A DNA stretch of 64,000 bases from Dermatemys mawii (GCA_007922305.1 ML677366.1:15538338-15602337), one strand, 5' to 3'; counted from the stretch's first letter, positions 13,254-25,419 are shown. Numbers and translations are program-made. The notes: a model not told the origin generated them from the sequence alone.

Positions 13254-13985
13254 TTCCATTTGTCTTCCTCCCCTCATTGTAGCCCCATAGTACCCCTTGC
13301 TCTACCATCTAATACCCCTCCTCTCCCAGAAAGCATTCACATGTCTAATTTTTCTCCCTAAAGTCTTTGATTACATTCATCCTGGAATGAAATTGCCACC
13401 CATGACTCTCAAATAGTAGCAACTTCCAGCCACTCAGTCCAAAACTCCTTCTCTTCCAGATCAGGGCTTGTGATTAACTTCTCCTTAGTCATGTTAACTG
13501 AAGGATGATTTCACAGCCATCTAGAGGTCTGTCATTCATCTAGTCATTAGTACCTATGAGATTAACTGTAAAAGATCGCAAAGTTAAACTGATTTTGGGG
13601 GAAGCCCTGCAACTCATGAACAACTCAGACAAATAACCTCAAATTTGGATCACTAATGTTACCACAACAGGTACACCAAATTTCAAAGCAGTCAGAGTAA
13701 CCATTTGGATTTTAGAGCACTTACAAGAGTTAAGCTTAAAATCATATAAAATGACAGGAATGGCAACACTCTAGTACTTTTCCTGTATTGATGAACATGC
13801 CATGTAAAAATGTACATTTTCTTCAATATCATTCTCAGTTTGGGTCCCTGTTGCATGGCAGGAAGAATCAAGGAGACTACAGAGGCACATCTGTTTGCAT
13901 CTGAAACAAATGCTTTATAAATGGTAACTTGAAAAAGACACAGATGAATCAATACTACCTCCAGATGTAGTGAAACATACAACAT
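13254..13985 (-). other. EFL1 intron, nothing recognised
   Basis: Unremarkable AT-rich intron sequence between a CR1 end and a Harbinger-like MITE. No gene or repeat boundary was seen. Confidence 0.5.
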
Positions 13986-13988
13986 TAA

Positions 13989-14270
13989 GGCTAGGGCTAC
14001 ACTACAGCTTAAGTCAACTCGGGGTGTGAATTAGGCACCCCCTGAGCAACATAACTTACGCCAACCTAAACACCAGTTTGGACAGCACTATGCTGGTGAG
14101 AGAGCTTCTCCCACAGACATAACTATTACCACTCGCAAGGGGCTGGTGTAATTAAGTTGATGGGAGAGCTCTCTCTAGTTGGCTGAGAGAGACTACACTA
14201 GAGAGCTTAGAGCAGTGCAGCTGCATTGATGTAGCTGTGCCACTGTAAGCTGTCTAGTGTAGCCATAGCC
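13989..14270. mobile_element. Harbinger-like MITE with TAA target duplication
   Basis: A 282-bp non-coding element. Its ends are GGCTAGGGCTACACTACAGC and, reverse-complemented from the right, GGCTATGGCTACACTAGACA. TAA lies on each side (13986-13988 and 14271-14273). A 3-bp target duplication and this terminal repeat fit PIF/Harbinger miniature elements. The family assignment comes from these features, not from an encoded transposase. Confidence 0.8.
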
Positions 14271-14499
14271 TAAGTTTTTAAGTGCTTTCCATCACTTGCA
14301 CCTCTTTGGGGCAGAGATATAGGTCTGTCTCATAATCTGTATTAAATTTAGAGATAAAAGCCAGTCCTTCTAATTCCTGGGACTGCGTTTTCAACACTAG
14401 ACCGTTCTTCTAGGAACTTTCATCAACAACTAGATTAAAATAAAAGAGAAGAGACAATTTAAAGCACAGGACTAAAAGCCAGAAAATCCAGATTTTATT

Positions 14500-14675
14500 T
14501 CCATCTTTCACAGACTTCCTGCGTCAAAATCTGTAATACACAATCTATGCCTGAGCTTCCCATCTGTAAAATGGAGATAATTACATCTTAAGGATGATGG
14601 GAGGCTTAATTTTTTACTGTTTGTAAAGTGCTTTAAGATACTTGAAAAGTGCTACAGAAATGAAACCACCATAAA
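14500..14675 (+). repeat. MIR-like CORE-SINE fragment
   Basis: The stretch contains CTTCCCATCTGTAAAATGGA followed by a TGTAAAGTGCTTTAAGATAC-type tail and GTGCTACAGAAATG. This is the characteristic order of the 3' half of MIR/CORE SINEs in amniotes. The 5' tRNA-like part is not evident. The edges are approximate. Confidence 0.7.
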
Positions 14676-14873
14676 AGAGAGAGAAAAAAATGTTAAATAT
14701 TAACTGCAATAGTGAGTCTCCTGGAAAGATCTGATATGTTAGTCTATAAACTCGGCAAAATAGGAAAGAAAATAAAAGCAATTACTTAACTTTGCAACAA
14801 ATCCAACTTTGAAACATGGATTCTTAAAATTAGGCTCCTGAATACATATTTAAGCACTTGAACAAAAGTGGCT

Positions 14874-14935
14874 TGATTTTCAAAGATGCTGAGTTCCTAT
14901 TGGCTTCAATGAGAGTTCAGCATCTTTGAAAATTA
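14874..14935. repeat. Short fold-back repeat
   Basis: TGATTTTCAAAGATGCTGA at 14874-14892 pairs with TCAGCATCTTTGAAAATTA at 14917-14935, 18 of 19 positions. The loop contains TATTGGCTTCAATGAG, part of a motif that recurs across the window. Confidence 0.8.
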
Positions 14936-16003
14936 GTGTGCTTTTTATCTGGGTCTCTAAATATATAATTAGAAAAGTAAATTTTGCTTTCCAGATTTGA
15001 AAAGTTCAAACAACAGTGTTACATCATAGCCTCCATGATGGAGATTCTGTTCTGTGAGACTCAGTCACTCAGAACTTCCTTTTAATCTCCAGACTTTTAA
15101 ATTTCTTTTCTATACATTTACACAACACAGATATAGGCCAATTTCCTCTTAGATCCATACTTATTGCAATCAATATAGAGGATAAGGTTTCAAAATGCCT
15201 AGGTGATTTAGGAGCCTAAATCCTATTTTCAAAAACTGCACTGGTACAAAGGAGGCTAAGTCTCATTGAAAGGCAATGGGACTTATCCTAAATTCTCCTG
15301 GTTGTACAGCAGCAATTTTCTTAAAGAAATTGTTCCCAGGTTTCATCTAACATTGATTAAAAAAGACAGATAGAATATGTTAGAAAAGAAAAGTACTACA
15401 AAACCATGGCAGAAAACGGTCAAGATAATTTTTGCTCCTTTCTGCATATTGGGGTGATGTGGGAGGGGGAAAATACTATAACACTTTTAAGGATCAATGA
15501 TTTTAAATGTACAACATTTTCAAAATACATCAGCCTTGTGAGGTTAGCAAACTTCTCTGTTTTACAAATTAAATACACTTTGTCAAATAGGAAATCAGTG
15601 TTGGAAATATTAATCTGATCCTACTGACACATGTGAATAAGAAAGTAAAATACTTGTGTGTAAGTGACTACAAGACTGAGCCCTTATATCTGTAAGGCTC
15701 TGAAATAATAGAAAGAATAAAAAGAGTTGAAAAAGTTATAAAAATGTTTTGATGCTGAAGCTTACATCCTAAAGTTTATTTTCCATCTACACTACATATT
15801 AATATGGATTATGTAATAAGAAAGAGAAATTAACACAAAATCCAAAACAAACAGGGATTTTTTTTCTTAGTGTTATCTTCTACACATTGATTTTTATTTA
15901 GAACCTTAGCCATGAACAATGAGAATTAAAGTTACTGTTAAGTTACATGAATGTTTCTATTGTGACATTCTTTTCAGTCAGTCATCTATAAAACTTTTAT
16001 CTT
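14936..16003 (-). other. EFL1 intron, nothing recognised
   Basis: AT-rich intron sequence. No gene-like open frame or repeat boundary could be supported. Confidence 0.5.
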
Positions 16004-16903
16004 TCATAGAAGATAAGGGATGGAGGAGACCTCAGGAGGTCACCTAGTCCAACCCCCTGCTTAAAGCAGGACCAACACCAACTAAATCATCCCAGACAGG
16101 GCTTTGTCAAGCTAGGCCTTAAAAACCTCTAAGGATGGAGATTCCACCTCCTCCCTAGGTGACCCATTCCAGTGCTTCACCATCCTCCTAGTGAAAGTTT
16201 TTCCAATTATCCATCCTAGCCCTCCCCCACTGCATCTTGAGACCACTGCTCCTTGTTCTGTCATCTGATACCACTGAGTACAGCTGAGTTCCATCCTCTT
16301 TGGAACCCCCCTTCAGGTAGCTGAAGGCTGCTATCAAATCCCCCCATCACGCTTCTCTTCTGCAGACTAAATAAGTCCAGTTCCCTCAGCCTCACCTCAT
16401 AAGTCATGTGCTCCAGTCCCCTAATCATTTTCATTGCCCTCTGCTGGAGTCTCTCCAATTTGTCCACATCCTTTCTGTAGCAGAGGGCCCAAAACTGCAT
16501 GCAATTCTCCAGGTGTGGCCTCACCAGTGCCGAATAGAGGGGAATAATCACTTCCCTCGATCTGCTGGCAATGCTCTTACTAATACGCCCAATATGCTGT
16601 TAGCCTTCTTGGCAACAAGGGCACACTCTTGATTCATATCCAGCTTCTTGATCACTTAATCCCCAGCTTCTTTTCTGCAAAACTACTGCTTAGCCAGTCG
16701 GTCCCCAGTCTGTAGCAGTGCAGACTTCTGTCTTAAGTGCAGGACTCTGCACTTGTCCTTGTTGAACCTCATAAGAATTATTTTGGCCTAATCCTCCAAA
16801 TTTGTCTAGGTCACTCTAGACCCTACTCCTGCCATCCAGCACATCTACCTCTCCTGCCATCTTGGTGTCATCCACAAACTTGCTGAGGATGCAAGTTTCT
16901 AGA
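16004..16903 (-). mobile_element. CR1 LINE 3' portion, 5'-truncated (bird-like subfamily)
   Basis: A minus-strand CR1 relic. The 3' end near 16004 has the classic CATAGAA...GGAGGAGACCTCAGGAGGTC type sequence. The translated part includes PLYSALVRPHLENCMQFWA, LERLQQRAMKMIRGLEHM and LRELDLFSLQKR. It extends upstream to around 16903 as broken reverse transcriptase sequence. Frameshifts are common. Its 3' end differs from the copy at 8057-10382, so the two belong to different CR1 subfamilies. Confidence 0.9.
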
Positions 16904-17599
16904 AGGAAACTAGAAACTTTCTAGTTTAAGTCTCCCCGGCTTATATTTTGCTCAAAAGGTAATTTTCATCATCTTCTTTTAATATTCAGCAAAAACAGCA
17001 TAGCTTATTTTCAGTAGGAGAGTAAAGTTTAACACAAGCACTAGTAAAAACTTTCCCCATTACGAAAAAGAAGTCTTGGAACTTATCTACCTCTAGCTAT
17101 TTTGGCTGTTCAGAATATTGAATGTTCATGAAGAACCCTCACTGAAGGCCCCTTTGGATGATCTGATGAAAAATGTATACTGAATCATACTCAAGCTGTA
17201 TAATAGAAAGTAATAGTAAAAAATGTGTATATATCACCTAATTTTATAACTGTGGGCCATTCCAACTTCCATAAGAAACAAATGGGAATTAGCTTTGATG
17301 GAATGGGCCCTGGGCCCTAAATTAGCATCATAATAGCCTCATTTCCTGAACTGCTGCTGATTGAAAAGAAAAGGAAGCATAAGTATGAGAGTGCTGACAA
17401 CATTACTAATAAAACACACCTTGGTCCTTGTCACTGGCAGTGGGATGTCTGACACATGTAGCTACAGTACAGACCTGTTTACACGCGGATGTCAGAAGTC
17501 AAGCTGTAATGACCACATGTTAACGGACCAGGGGTTAAGAGGGCCATGCTGAAATATCTTTTTTTATATATATATATATATATATTTTTTTTTCCCCCT
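16904..17599 (-). other. EFL1 intron with a TA-repeat tract
   Basis: Intron sequence with no gene. A (TA)n run flanked by T-tracts lies near 17560-17594. Sequence from about 17440 onward may already be part of an old pogo/Tigger element, but this is not certain. Confidence 0.4.
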
Positions 17600-17739
17600 C
17601 TGGAAACCAATACCTGCGCTATGCTATGACGCTTTTTAAAACGACTTATAAACCCCTTGCTGGCTTGGAATGATTTATCCCCTGTTAAATTTCCAAATTT
17701 TGTCGCTTGGACTTGAAGAATTGGCCAACTTAGTGGCAT
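17600..17739 (-). pseudogene. pogo/Tigger transposase DNA-binding domain remnant
   Basis: About 47 codons on the minus strand read LSWPILQVQATKFGNLTG...FQASKGFISRFKKRHSI. This matches the CENP-B-like helix-turn-helix of pogo/Tigger transposases, where a conserved F-x-A-S-x-G-W-x-x-R-F-x-x-R-H block is expected. The catalytic DDE domain was not found. The relic stops at a T/TA-rich tract. It lies close to a Tigger-type MITE at 17910-18216 and may be the remains of a related autonomous element. Confidence 0.65.
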
Positions 17740-17909
17740 TCCTTTCAGCGAAAGGATGCGAAAGTGGCATTCCTTTCACGAAAGAATGGTTTCCCATTAG
17801 AATCAAATTAACAAGAATCAAACAATTTTGAAATGTATTAGCACAGACTATATATTACTTCTCTCTAGTGTGACAATGACTAAGATTGAGTGTTAAGTCT
17901 TTACCAATA

Positions 17910-18216
17910 CAGTAGACTCTCGATTATCCAGGAAGGAAAGGAAAAAAATAATTCTGGTTAATAAAATCCCGGATAATCACCATCCATAGGAAATATGGGG
18001 GCGGGGGGGTTGGTTCACCAGCCACCCTGCACCGGGAGGAGGGGGTGTTGGTTCACTGGCTGCCCTGCACCCTGGTGGGTTTTTGGTTTTTTTTGTGTTT
18101 GGGGTGGCAACAAAGCCAGAGTCGGCCCTGTGAGTTACACATTTTTTTTTTTTTTTTGACATCCTAGTTAATCTACATCCTGGTTAACTCAATCCTGGAT
18201 AATCGAGAGTCTACTG
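17910..18216. mobile_element. pogo/Tigger-type MITE with perfect terminal inverted repeats
   Basis: A 307-bp element. Its first 24 bases (beginning CAGTAGACTCTCGATTATCC) are an exact reverse complement of its last 24, and TA dinucleotides lie on both sides (17908-17909, 18217-18218). TA duplication and this type of end fit the Tc1/mariner-pogo group. Inside are two similar copies of a GGTTCACTGGCTGCCCTGCA-type block, a G-rich run near 18000 and a T-tract near 18143. There is no coding sequence. Confidence 0.9.
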
Positions 18217-18800
18217 TATCAGCGATCAAAAGGAAGAGGAAACGCCAGTAGCCCTACAACATGTTTCTGCTCCGCCCTTCCTATCTATTTCTGTCAGTGA
18301 GCGAGTGAGCAAATCTATTGCGCTACATAGCAAGTTCCTGTACCGCGTGTTAATGAGTCTTGCGTGTTAAATAGGTAGCACTGGGAGGCATGACGCTACC
18401 GCACGTAAACGGCTCCGCACTGTATATGCCACATTGAAAAACAGGCTGCGTCCACGCTGTTGTGTGCAGACACAGGTGTCAGTAAAAGGCTCTGTGCTAG
18501 GCAGCAGGAAAAGACTCCAGCTGCGGGGAGCTGCTGGGGCCTTTTCTGCTGCCTCTCCTCACTGCCTGAGACTTTCACTGCAACAGGCAAAGGCTCTGTC
18601 AGCTCCTTGCTGCTGGAACCTCTCTTGCTGCAGTGGGAAAGGATTCAGACAATGGGACACTACACTGCTAAAACTAGCAGCATAGATGTGAAAGCAGAGG
18701 TTGGGCATGCAGAGAGCCATGTAGGGTATATATCCTAACGTTCTGGCATGCCTTTTCTCTACTTGCCTAGAGAGTGCCTCACCATTTATACTTTTATTTA
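18217..18800. repeat. CpG-containing repeat-like segment
   Basis: This stretch is richer in GC and CpG than its surroundings and contains internal near-repeats, for example GGCAGCAGGAAAAG and AGCTGCTGG variants. It looks like part of a decayed DNA transposon, possibly the flank of the Tigger relic, but no ends or target duplication were found. Confidence 0.35.
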
Positions 18801-19445
18801 TACCTGAGCTAGGGGTACACTACACATCACTGTAAGTCTAGACATAGCCTTAGAGAACAGAGCTTACCACGGAAAATGTCTGAGTCAATTAAGATATACT
18901 GGGAATGAAAAAAGCGTTAGAGTAAAAAAAAGAAGAAATAAAACAAGATTCTAAACATATGTATCTAAGACTGGAGAAAGTTCAGTGACATATAGTATAT
19001 GAGAAATAGCATAGGTTAATGCAATTAAAAACTGTCTCCTGCACAAGGGAGCAGAGTTACAGGTGCACATGCAGCCCCAGACTTTGTTATTTCTTGACTC
19101 TAGAGAGCTGAACTTTGAAACCTAACTATTTTCCTAACCATTTTTTTTGGTACAGAATGTTTACTACAATTCAAACAAACTCTGAAACTATTATAATTTA
19201 TGACTTCTATAGAGAAATAACCTGCCAAAAAGGTGTTTTAAGTCATGCATGAGTAGGAAGTCAGTGGCATTTTCAGCTGCAGATAATTTTATACCTATTA
19301 AAATTTATATTTATGATCCAACACTAGTGAAAAAGTCTTGGCTGAGGAGGCTTCAACCTCATCAGAAAATAAATCACAGTTAACTGACTGAGAAATACCA
19401 CACAAAGCCCTTGAACCTGAAATATTTCCTTTTTCCCTTCCTAAC
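18801..19445 (-). other. EFL1 intron with a tiny MITE-like fragment
   Basis: Intron sequence just downstream of the EFL1 exon donor. Around 18807-18851 a short stretch has CTAGGGGTACACTAC on one side and GTCTAGACATAGCCT on the other. These resemble ends of the Harbinger-type MITE at 13989-14270 with the middle lost. Otherwise nothing was recognised. Confidence 0.35.
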
Positions 19446-19593
19446 CTTTCTTTCAAGTCATCCAAGCAGCGCTGGAGATGGACTTCTCCTGCTGTAACTA
19501 ATACATGCTCTCCTGTCTCCTGGATTAAAACTTGGACACATGGATCAGCTTGGTTTAAAAGCTTCATTCCTCTGACCAACTGAGGCATCTCAC
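19446..19593 (-). CDS. EFL1: EFL1 internal exon (domain III)
   Basis: A 148-bp exon of EFL1 on the minus strand. The acceptor is TTCTATCTTCCTAG and the donor is GTTAGG. It translates to EMPQLVRGMKLLNQADPCVQ, then ETGEHVLVTAGEVHLQRC and LDDLKER, the EF-G/EF-2-like domain III of EFL1 homologues. Phase 1 at its start joins the exon at 25420-25552 to rebuild KHPSEMPQLV. Phase 2 at its end joins the exon at 5717-6729 to rebuild ERFAKI. The GTAG rule is kept at both ends and there are no stops. Open reading runs past the exon into both introns, but the splice consensus and phase agreement fix these borders. Confidence 0.95.
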
Positions 19594-21521
19594 CTAGGAA
19601 GATAGAAATAAACCATTCTTAATAAACTAGTATTGAAGAAATAAATACTTGTATCAGGACTTATTTTTTGGGTAAAGAGAAAAATTTAGAGGATACTTTT
19701 TAAGACAGCACCAAGAGAATACATACATAAATCTGATTAGGAAAGTATAAGAAGTTTTTTAAATCAGTAAATGCTGGTAACAGTTAATTTCATCATATGC
19801 ATTCAAACCAATGGAAAATATTTTGATGATGATCAAAATTTACAGACAGACGAAAGAAAAATGCTGCTTCAAAACTTAGAGTTTGATTTAAGGATATTTA
19901 CTTTGTATGTTGACAGTTTGTGCTATGATTGTCATAAAGCTTTAACTTTTTGAATCTCAACATTTACTGTCATTAAATGATTAAAGTCTGCCCTATCTAT
20001 AATTTCCCACAACTGTGAAAATTTAAATAAAAATAAAAAATACTTAAAAATAAACATCAATATTATCTGTTGAAATTAAAAAAAAAAAAATTTCTACCCA
20101 AGCCAAGTTTAGCAACACTTGAATACCGTGAATACAGTCCTGAGGTCCTTACTTTCAACTGATTATGAACTAAGTAAAGACTGATCAAGAACCTCAGGAT
20201 TTGGCCCCTTATTTGTACTGATTGTTAAAAGATAAAATATACAATGCTAAATAAATATTTTTATTTGTGAAAAAGTACCACCACCACTTATTTACCAAAA
20301 GCTATTTTATTCCTATTGCACATACACACAAAAAATGATTTGTAAAACTGTACCTGAAAACCTATATGATGCTACGAAAAGTACTCAACAGTTTTAAATA
20401 ATACTGTATCATCATTACTAATATATCCAAACAGAAATCTTCCAAAAGCACTACTGGAAGGGAGTAAGAGTGAATGAAGCACAAAATAGATTTAAATATA
20501 CAAACTGGAAAATACTGAGAGGTATCAAACTCTGATAATCCAGAAAAGAGAAAACCCCCAGTTATGAGATTTTCATTATTGTGTACGAAATACATAACAA
20601 AATTTTTAAAAGGAAGATGTTTTAAGAACAAAATGGTCTTAAAATTAATGGAAAATTAGGGAATACTCCTCAGATGAGTGAGACACAGCAGGTGCATGCT
20701 GTAGCTGTGTGGAGAATTTTTTTAAATCAGTATTTCACACATCTCAGTAGATTTTCATAATACAGTTGATACAATTTGAAAACTTTAATTGTTTTTCTCT
20801 TTTCTTACTTGACATACAAGGCAGAGAATACAAACTGATTTTCTAGGCTCAAATATTCATATTCCAAGGAAGAGTTTAACACCCTGTTTGTTGTTTGCTC
20901 CCAGAGATTATTAAAATAAATATGACTTTACTCATTTATGCTAAGTTTATAAATGTACAAGACAATGTGGGAAGCTGGATAAACTGTAAAAATGGAAAAA
21001 AAATGAGGGGGAGTTTCTTTAGGCCATCTGCCCTAGGATTGTTTTTGTTTATAGTCTTCAGCAGTTGAGTCCTCAGGAACAGATACGTAGGTGGGCTTGT
21101 TTTGAGAGCTGATGGAAATTCTACATGAAGATTTTGACACAATGTGCAGGACTTGCACACAGTGCAAACATTTACAGGGACTGTTATCAATAATTATATT
21201 TATTAACAATAATTTTCTCCAAATTAAAAAACAGATGTCATTTTAGAGCAGATTAAAAGGAAACTTCTTTCTAAAAACACCTGAGTGTAACTGCTAGAGC
21301 TAGACAACATTACTGAAATTGATCTGAACATCTTCCTACCAAAAATACTTTGTAGTGCCACAATCACATTTACTTAATGTTTTCAATTAAGTAAGAGTTT
21401 ACACAAGATAAAGTCTTAATGTGTTAGGATAACTTGATTAATGACAGACTCATCCCTAAACTCAGTGGATCTAGAAAATTTCAATCCAGAACATCCGCAG
21501 GATGCATGAGATGTTCTCATC
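19594..21521 (-). other. EFL1 intron, AT-rich, nothing recognised
   Basis: This is part of the 5.8-kb intron between the two upstream EFL1 exons. It holds short A-tracts (for example near 20077) but no recognised repeat boundary or gene. Confidence 0.5.
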
Positions 21522-21529
21522 CATTACTC

Positions 21530-21935
21530 CAGGGATGGGGAATGTGTTTTGTATCAGGGGCTCTAGACCCACTGAAAATATAAATGGTGGGCCATGCACG
21601 TTCAACTCACCTGCCGGGAGTGGGGCCGCTGAGACTCCGCTTCCCTGCCGCAACGGGACGAGCTAGCGGTCCCATAGCATTGTGGGGTGGGAGCCACGAT
21701 TTGGAGTCCCTGTCCACCCCTCACCCTCCCACCGTGGTGAGGCAAGCGGTGTCTCCGTGTGGGGCTGGAGCTGCGAGCACCAGTTGGCCCAGCTGTAGGG
21801 GAAGCCCTGTCCCTTTGCCTTCCAACCCCCCCCCCCCCACCCCCTTCCCACACACTTTGGGTGAGTTGAAAGTGTGTGGATGAAAATGAGCAAGGGGCTG
21901 GATCTGGCCTGTGGGCCATAGGTTCCCCACCCCTG
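21530..21935. mobile_element. hAT-type MITE with perfect 8-bp target duplication
   Basis: A 406-bp element that starts CAGGGATGGGGAA and ends TTCCCCACCCCTG. It is flanked on both sides by CATTACTC (21522-21529 and 21936-21943). The 8-bp duplication and CAGGG ends identify hAT. The interior is GC-rich with a C-tract near 21828. Open frames inside are composition artefacts. Confidence 0.95.
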
Positions 21936-22129
21936 CATTACTCAAAACACTGGAACAGTCAATGGTACACTGCCCAGTAATTTTTAACCCACTAACCCCT
22001 CTTTATGTCCTATGACTACAGGGGTGTTAATGGGTCACTTTACCTTGAATGGTCCCTTAGAATGTGCTAACAACTTATGCTGAACTATTTGTTCGATCTT
22101 GTATTTAGCTGTGATCCTCTCAGTATCCT

Positions 22130-22225
22130 TTTCAGACCTGAAGAGCTCTGTGTAGCTCAAAAGCTTGTCTCTCTCAGCAACAGAAGTTGGTCCAGTAAAA
22201 GATATTACCTCACTCTCCTTGTCTC
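22130..22225 (+). repeat. Interspersed retroposon tail fragment
   Basis: It contains AGCTCAAAAGCTTGTCTCTC and ACAGAAGTTGGTCCAGTAAA followed by AGATATTACCTCAC. The same block occurs in reverse orientation at 23945-24050, showing a dispersed family. The family name is uncertain. Confidence 0.7.
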
Positions 22226-23103
22226 TTTAACTGTCCAGTAACACAGTCCAACCCTAATCTGCAGAACATGTATCCAACATGTTACAGAAAATTTTCTACT
22301 TGAACAGAAATACAGTAATTTTGATTCTGTCAACATTTCAGCAACAAATGGAACCTGGACAAACTGAAATACGATGAGATTAAAATACATGTATTCTTCA
22401 GCAAAAAAGTTGTTCCGTTGGAAGTAAGATTGCAAATATGTATTAACAGACAAATGATATACCATAAAAAAACCCACTGCAGTGTTAAAAAGTCAAAGCC
22501 AGGCATGTTTACATTTAATGAAACACACAGATTCTGAAAGTATGGACATGTAAAATCCAGATATCAGGTGGCTCCATGGCTGTGGAACTCTTGAAGATGG
22601 AAAGTTCATCAGGATAGCAGTACACCACCACGTTACCTGCAATTGCCGATCTATTGGGGACTAGAGATGACCTGCTCTCACAGTCCTCAAAGAGAGGGTA
22701 AGGCCAGGCCATTTCAGAGATATGCTGATTCAGAACATCATGTCAACCTCTCCTGACAGGACTCCAATAGTTGGAATTTAAAGCTATTGCCCACTCCCCA
22801 CAAGCAAATCGTGGTGGGGGAGGGGGAGGAAGCTGATATGGTGCTACAGGAGTGAATCTGGCTCCTCACTCCATCAGCTTTACGCATGCATTTTTGTTTG
22901 CTATGCAGTTAGTAACTATTTCTTTATTCAATTTAAAAGCAATATACCATCTGTCTAATGATAATGCAGGAGCTTCAAAGATCAGACTTATGGTTCAAAA
23001 GTTTTACTCCCCGCCCCCAACTTAAGTTTTACATGTACAAAAACACAGTTATTCCCTTTAATGTATTCAATGATGTAGTCCTCCCAGAGGATCTGATAGC
23101 ATA
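22226..23103 (-). other. EFL1 intron, nothing recognised
   Basis: Intron sequence without a supported gene or repeat boundary. Confidence 0.45.
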
Positions 23104-23116
23104 CTTCTCTTTTTAG

Positions 23117-23333
23117 AAGTGACAGAGAGTCCTGTGGCACCTTAAAGACTAATTAAAGTATTAGAGCATAAGCTTTCGTAGGCTAATACCCACTTCATCG
23201 GATGGCATGCATCCGATGAAGTGGGTATTAACTCATGAAAGCTTATGCTCTAATACTTTAATTAGTCTTTACGGTGCCACAGGACACTCTGTCACTTTTG
23301 CAATTCCAGACTAACACGGCTACCCCTCTGATT
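23117..23333. repeat. Fold-back retroposed element with 13-bp target duplication
   Basis: Two arms of about 87 bases (23118-23204 and 23210-23296) are near-perfect reverse complements around a short centre near 23207. The right arm continues into a unique tail with CCAGACTAACACGGCTACCC. The whole unit is bracketed by an exact direct repeat CTTCTCTTTTTAG (23104-23116 and 23334-23346). A 13-bp duplication points to LINE-type target-primed insertion. The arm sequence (CTGTGGCACCTTAAAGACTA, AAGCTTTCGTAGGCTAATAC) belongs to a dispersed family also present at 63420-63620. Confidence 0.85.
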
Positions 23334-23944
23334 CTTCTCTTTTTAGGTCGCTGGTTTCTTGTCTGAGTTCGAGTACTAGCACAGATTTATTATTACATAA
23401 TTCTATTACTAACCAGATCTCAATATTTGAGCTGAATATACACCAGCAATGTCTAATTTGAAAGTTAACAACAGTTTTAAAGCATATTAAAAAAGCATGA
23501 AGTAAATGTTATAGTTTGCTCTCTATTAAACTTATCTTTGGCACTGTAATGGAATTGTAGATCAAAATGTGTGTGTGAGAGGGTGGGAGAAGAAGAGTAC
23601 TTTAAAGAATGAGCCTTGAAGTTCTGAGAGTGAAAAGAGGTCTCCAAAACAACTTTTTTAGAAATGACAAAAGATGGGGACAAAAGGGCCTGATCCCACC
23701 CGATCTAAGGGATGAGTGTAATGGGAGATGTGTCAGGCAGTGACAATAACTGGTAAATCACGAGAAGACCTTAAGGTTATTTAGTTTAGCATTTACATTT
23801 TCTTTTCTTCCTTACTGCAGTAGTTATTATTTTAAGACAGAATCCTTCACCTGTGTCTGTTTGTTTAGACTTATTTCTTTGAGAGGAATGTTTTAGCCTC
23901 ATTTTCATAAACATCTGTAAAATAAATGCTAACAGTCTGTGGCT

Positions 23945-24050
23945 GAATCCAAATATGAGAGAGAAGTGAGTGAAGTAAGATCTTTTATTGGACCAACTTC
24001 TGTTGCTGAGAGAGACAAGCTTTCAAGCTACACAAAGCTTTTTCAGAAAT
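23945..24050 (-). repeat. Interspersed retroposon tail fragment, inverted
   Basis: The reverse complement contains GTGTAGCTTGAAAGCTTGTC and ACAGAAGTTGGTCCAATAAA, matching the block at 22130-22225. This is the same dispersed family in the opposite orientation. Confidence 0.7.
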
Positions 24051-25419
24051 GAGAAAGGTACCAAATATGGTATGCCTAAACAGAGGAACTATTGCAGTTA
24101 ATATTGTCAGGCTACGATCAGGGGACCAAAGGGAAAGAACATTAATCTCAGAGTGTTATACAGAAGGGAATTGTATTTACCAGTGCAACTCCTGAGTGTC
24201 TGAGGCTGTATGTCTGAATCACAACGATGAGTACAAATGAGGGTACTTAGGGAAAACAGAGGGGGAAAAATGTCTTTCAAGCAGATAGTTCTTCGTTTCC
24301 ATGTAATAATATATTTAGTCACTTTGTGATCCAATGACGGTCTTTCTTAATCTTTTTGTTACAGCACTTTCCTCCAAAACTTTTCTCCACGGCAGTAAGA
24401 AATGTGTCCCATCCCACATTAATAAAATGAATAAAACATAAGTTCACACAAATACTTCACAAGTTAAAAAGTTCTCCAGTTACCATTAATTTTGGTTAGT
24501 GCATGATGCTATAAAAGTGAAGTACATTTGTCTGGTTCTGTGCATTATATTTTTACTTTGTAAACAGAGGATGAAACTCATGAACCATATGGATTTCAGC
24601 TGGAGTTTAACACTTTAGGTTTTTCTTTTACATCTCCTATATGTCCCAACATTTATTTTGGGCTATTTTGGTTTGAAGTCCTTTAACTCAACTTTAGGTT
24701 GGTAATCACAATTTTTTTCTAGTAGCTGTGACATTTATCCTGTTATCGAAGGGATTGATTTGGATTTTCAGTAAAAAAAAAAAAGTAACTTAAACAAATA
24801 TAAAAAGTCATACATACATCGTACAGTAGCCTTCTGAAAATATTTTTATTCTCTTCTGATTCCATAGAAAACTAGAGGAATTTGGTTTCTATTCCTTTTT
24901 AGTATACCATAATTATGACTAAGAGCGATATTTTAAAAAAGATGAGTCCTATGTCCCATAGTTCTAAGGCAATTTTTAAAAATTGTTAGAAATAACATGT
25001 CCTGATTATGGGCAATCCTGTAAATACTTATGCAGATGGGAAATTAATGGGATGAAAACCCTTGTAGAAGGGTATTTTCTCTTGGAATGTAAACAAACTG
25101 CTATTTGGTAAAGACAAAATTTACTGTTCAGAAATATTTGTGAGCTCAAGAGAAGGTCTTCCTTCCGAGGAAAGCTTCTAGCAGTATGTTTGCACATTAA
25201 TATATGCATATGATTGTTTTTTATCATTTATTACAGCCGTTTCCAGAAACGTATATCAGTATCATGAATAACACCACATGTTACACTGAAAAGCATAATA
25301 CTCCCCTTCCTTCTTAAAGAAAAGGTTAATACGCAAGGACCCCCATGTCAAAACTTCATTTATAAAGCTAATTTTGAAAAAAGAGTTTCACTAATAAAAG
25401 AGAAAAGTTAAACTCTTAC
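24051..25419 (-). other. EFL1 intron, nothing recognised
   Basis: AT-rich intron sequence directly downstream (in transcript order) of the exon at 25420-25552. No repeat boundary or gene was seen. Confidence 0.5.

Noticed and set aside
21584..21945. Open frames of about 75-105 codons on both strands.
   Set aside because: They lie within and across the edge of a hAT MITE and are Pro/Gly-rich composition artefacts.
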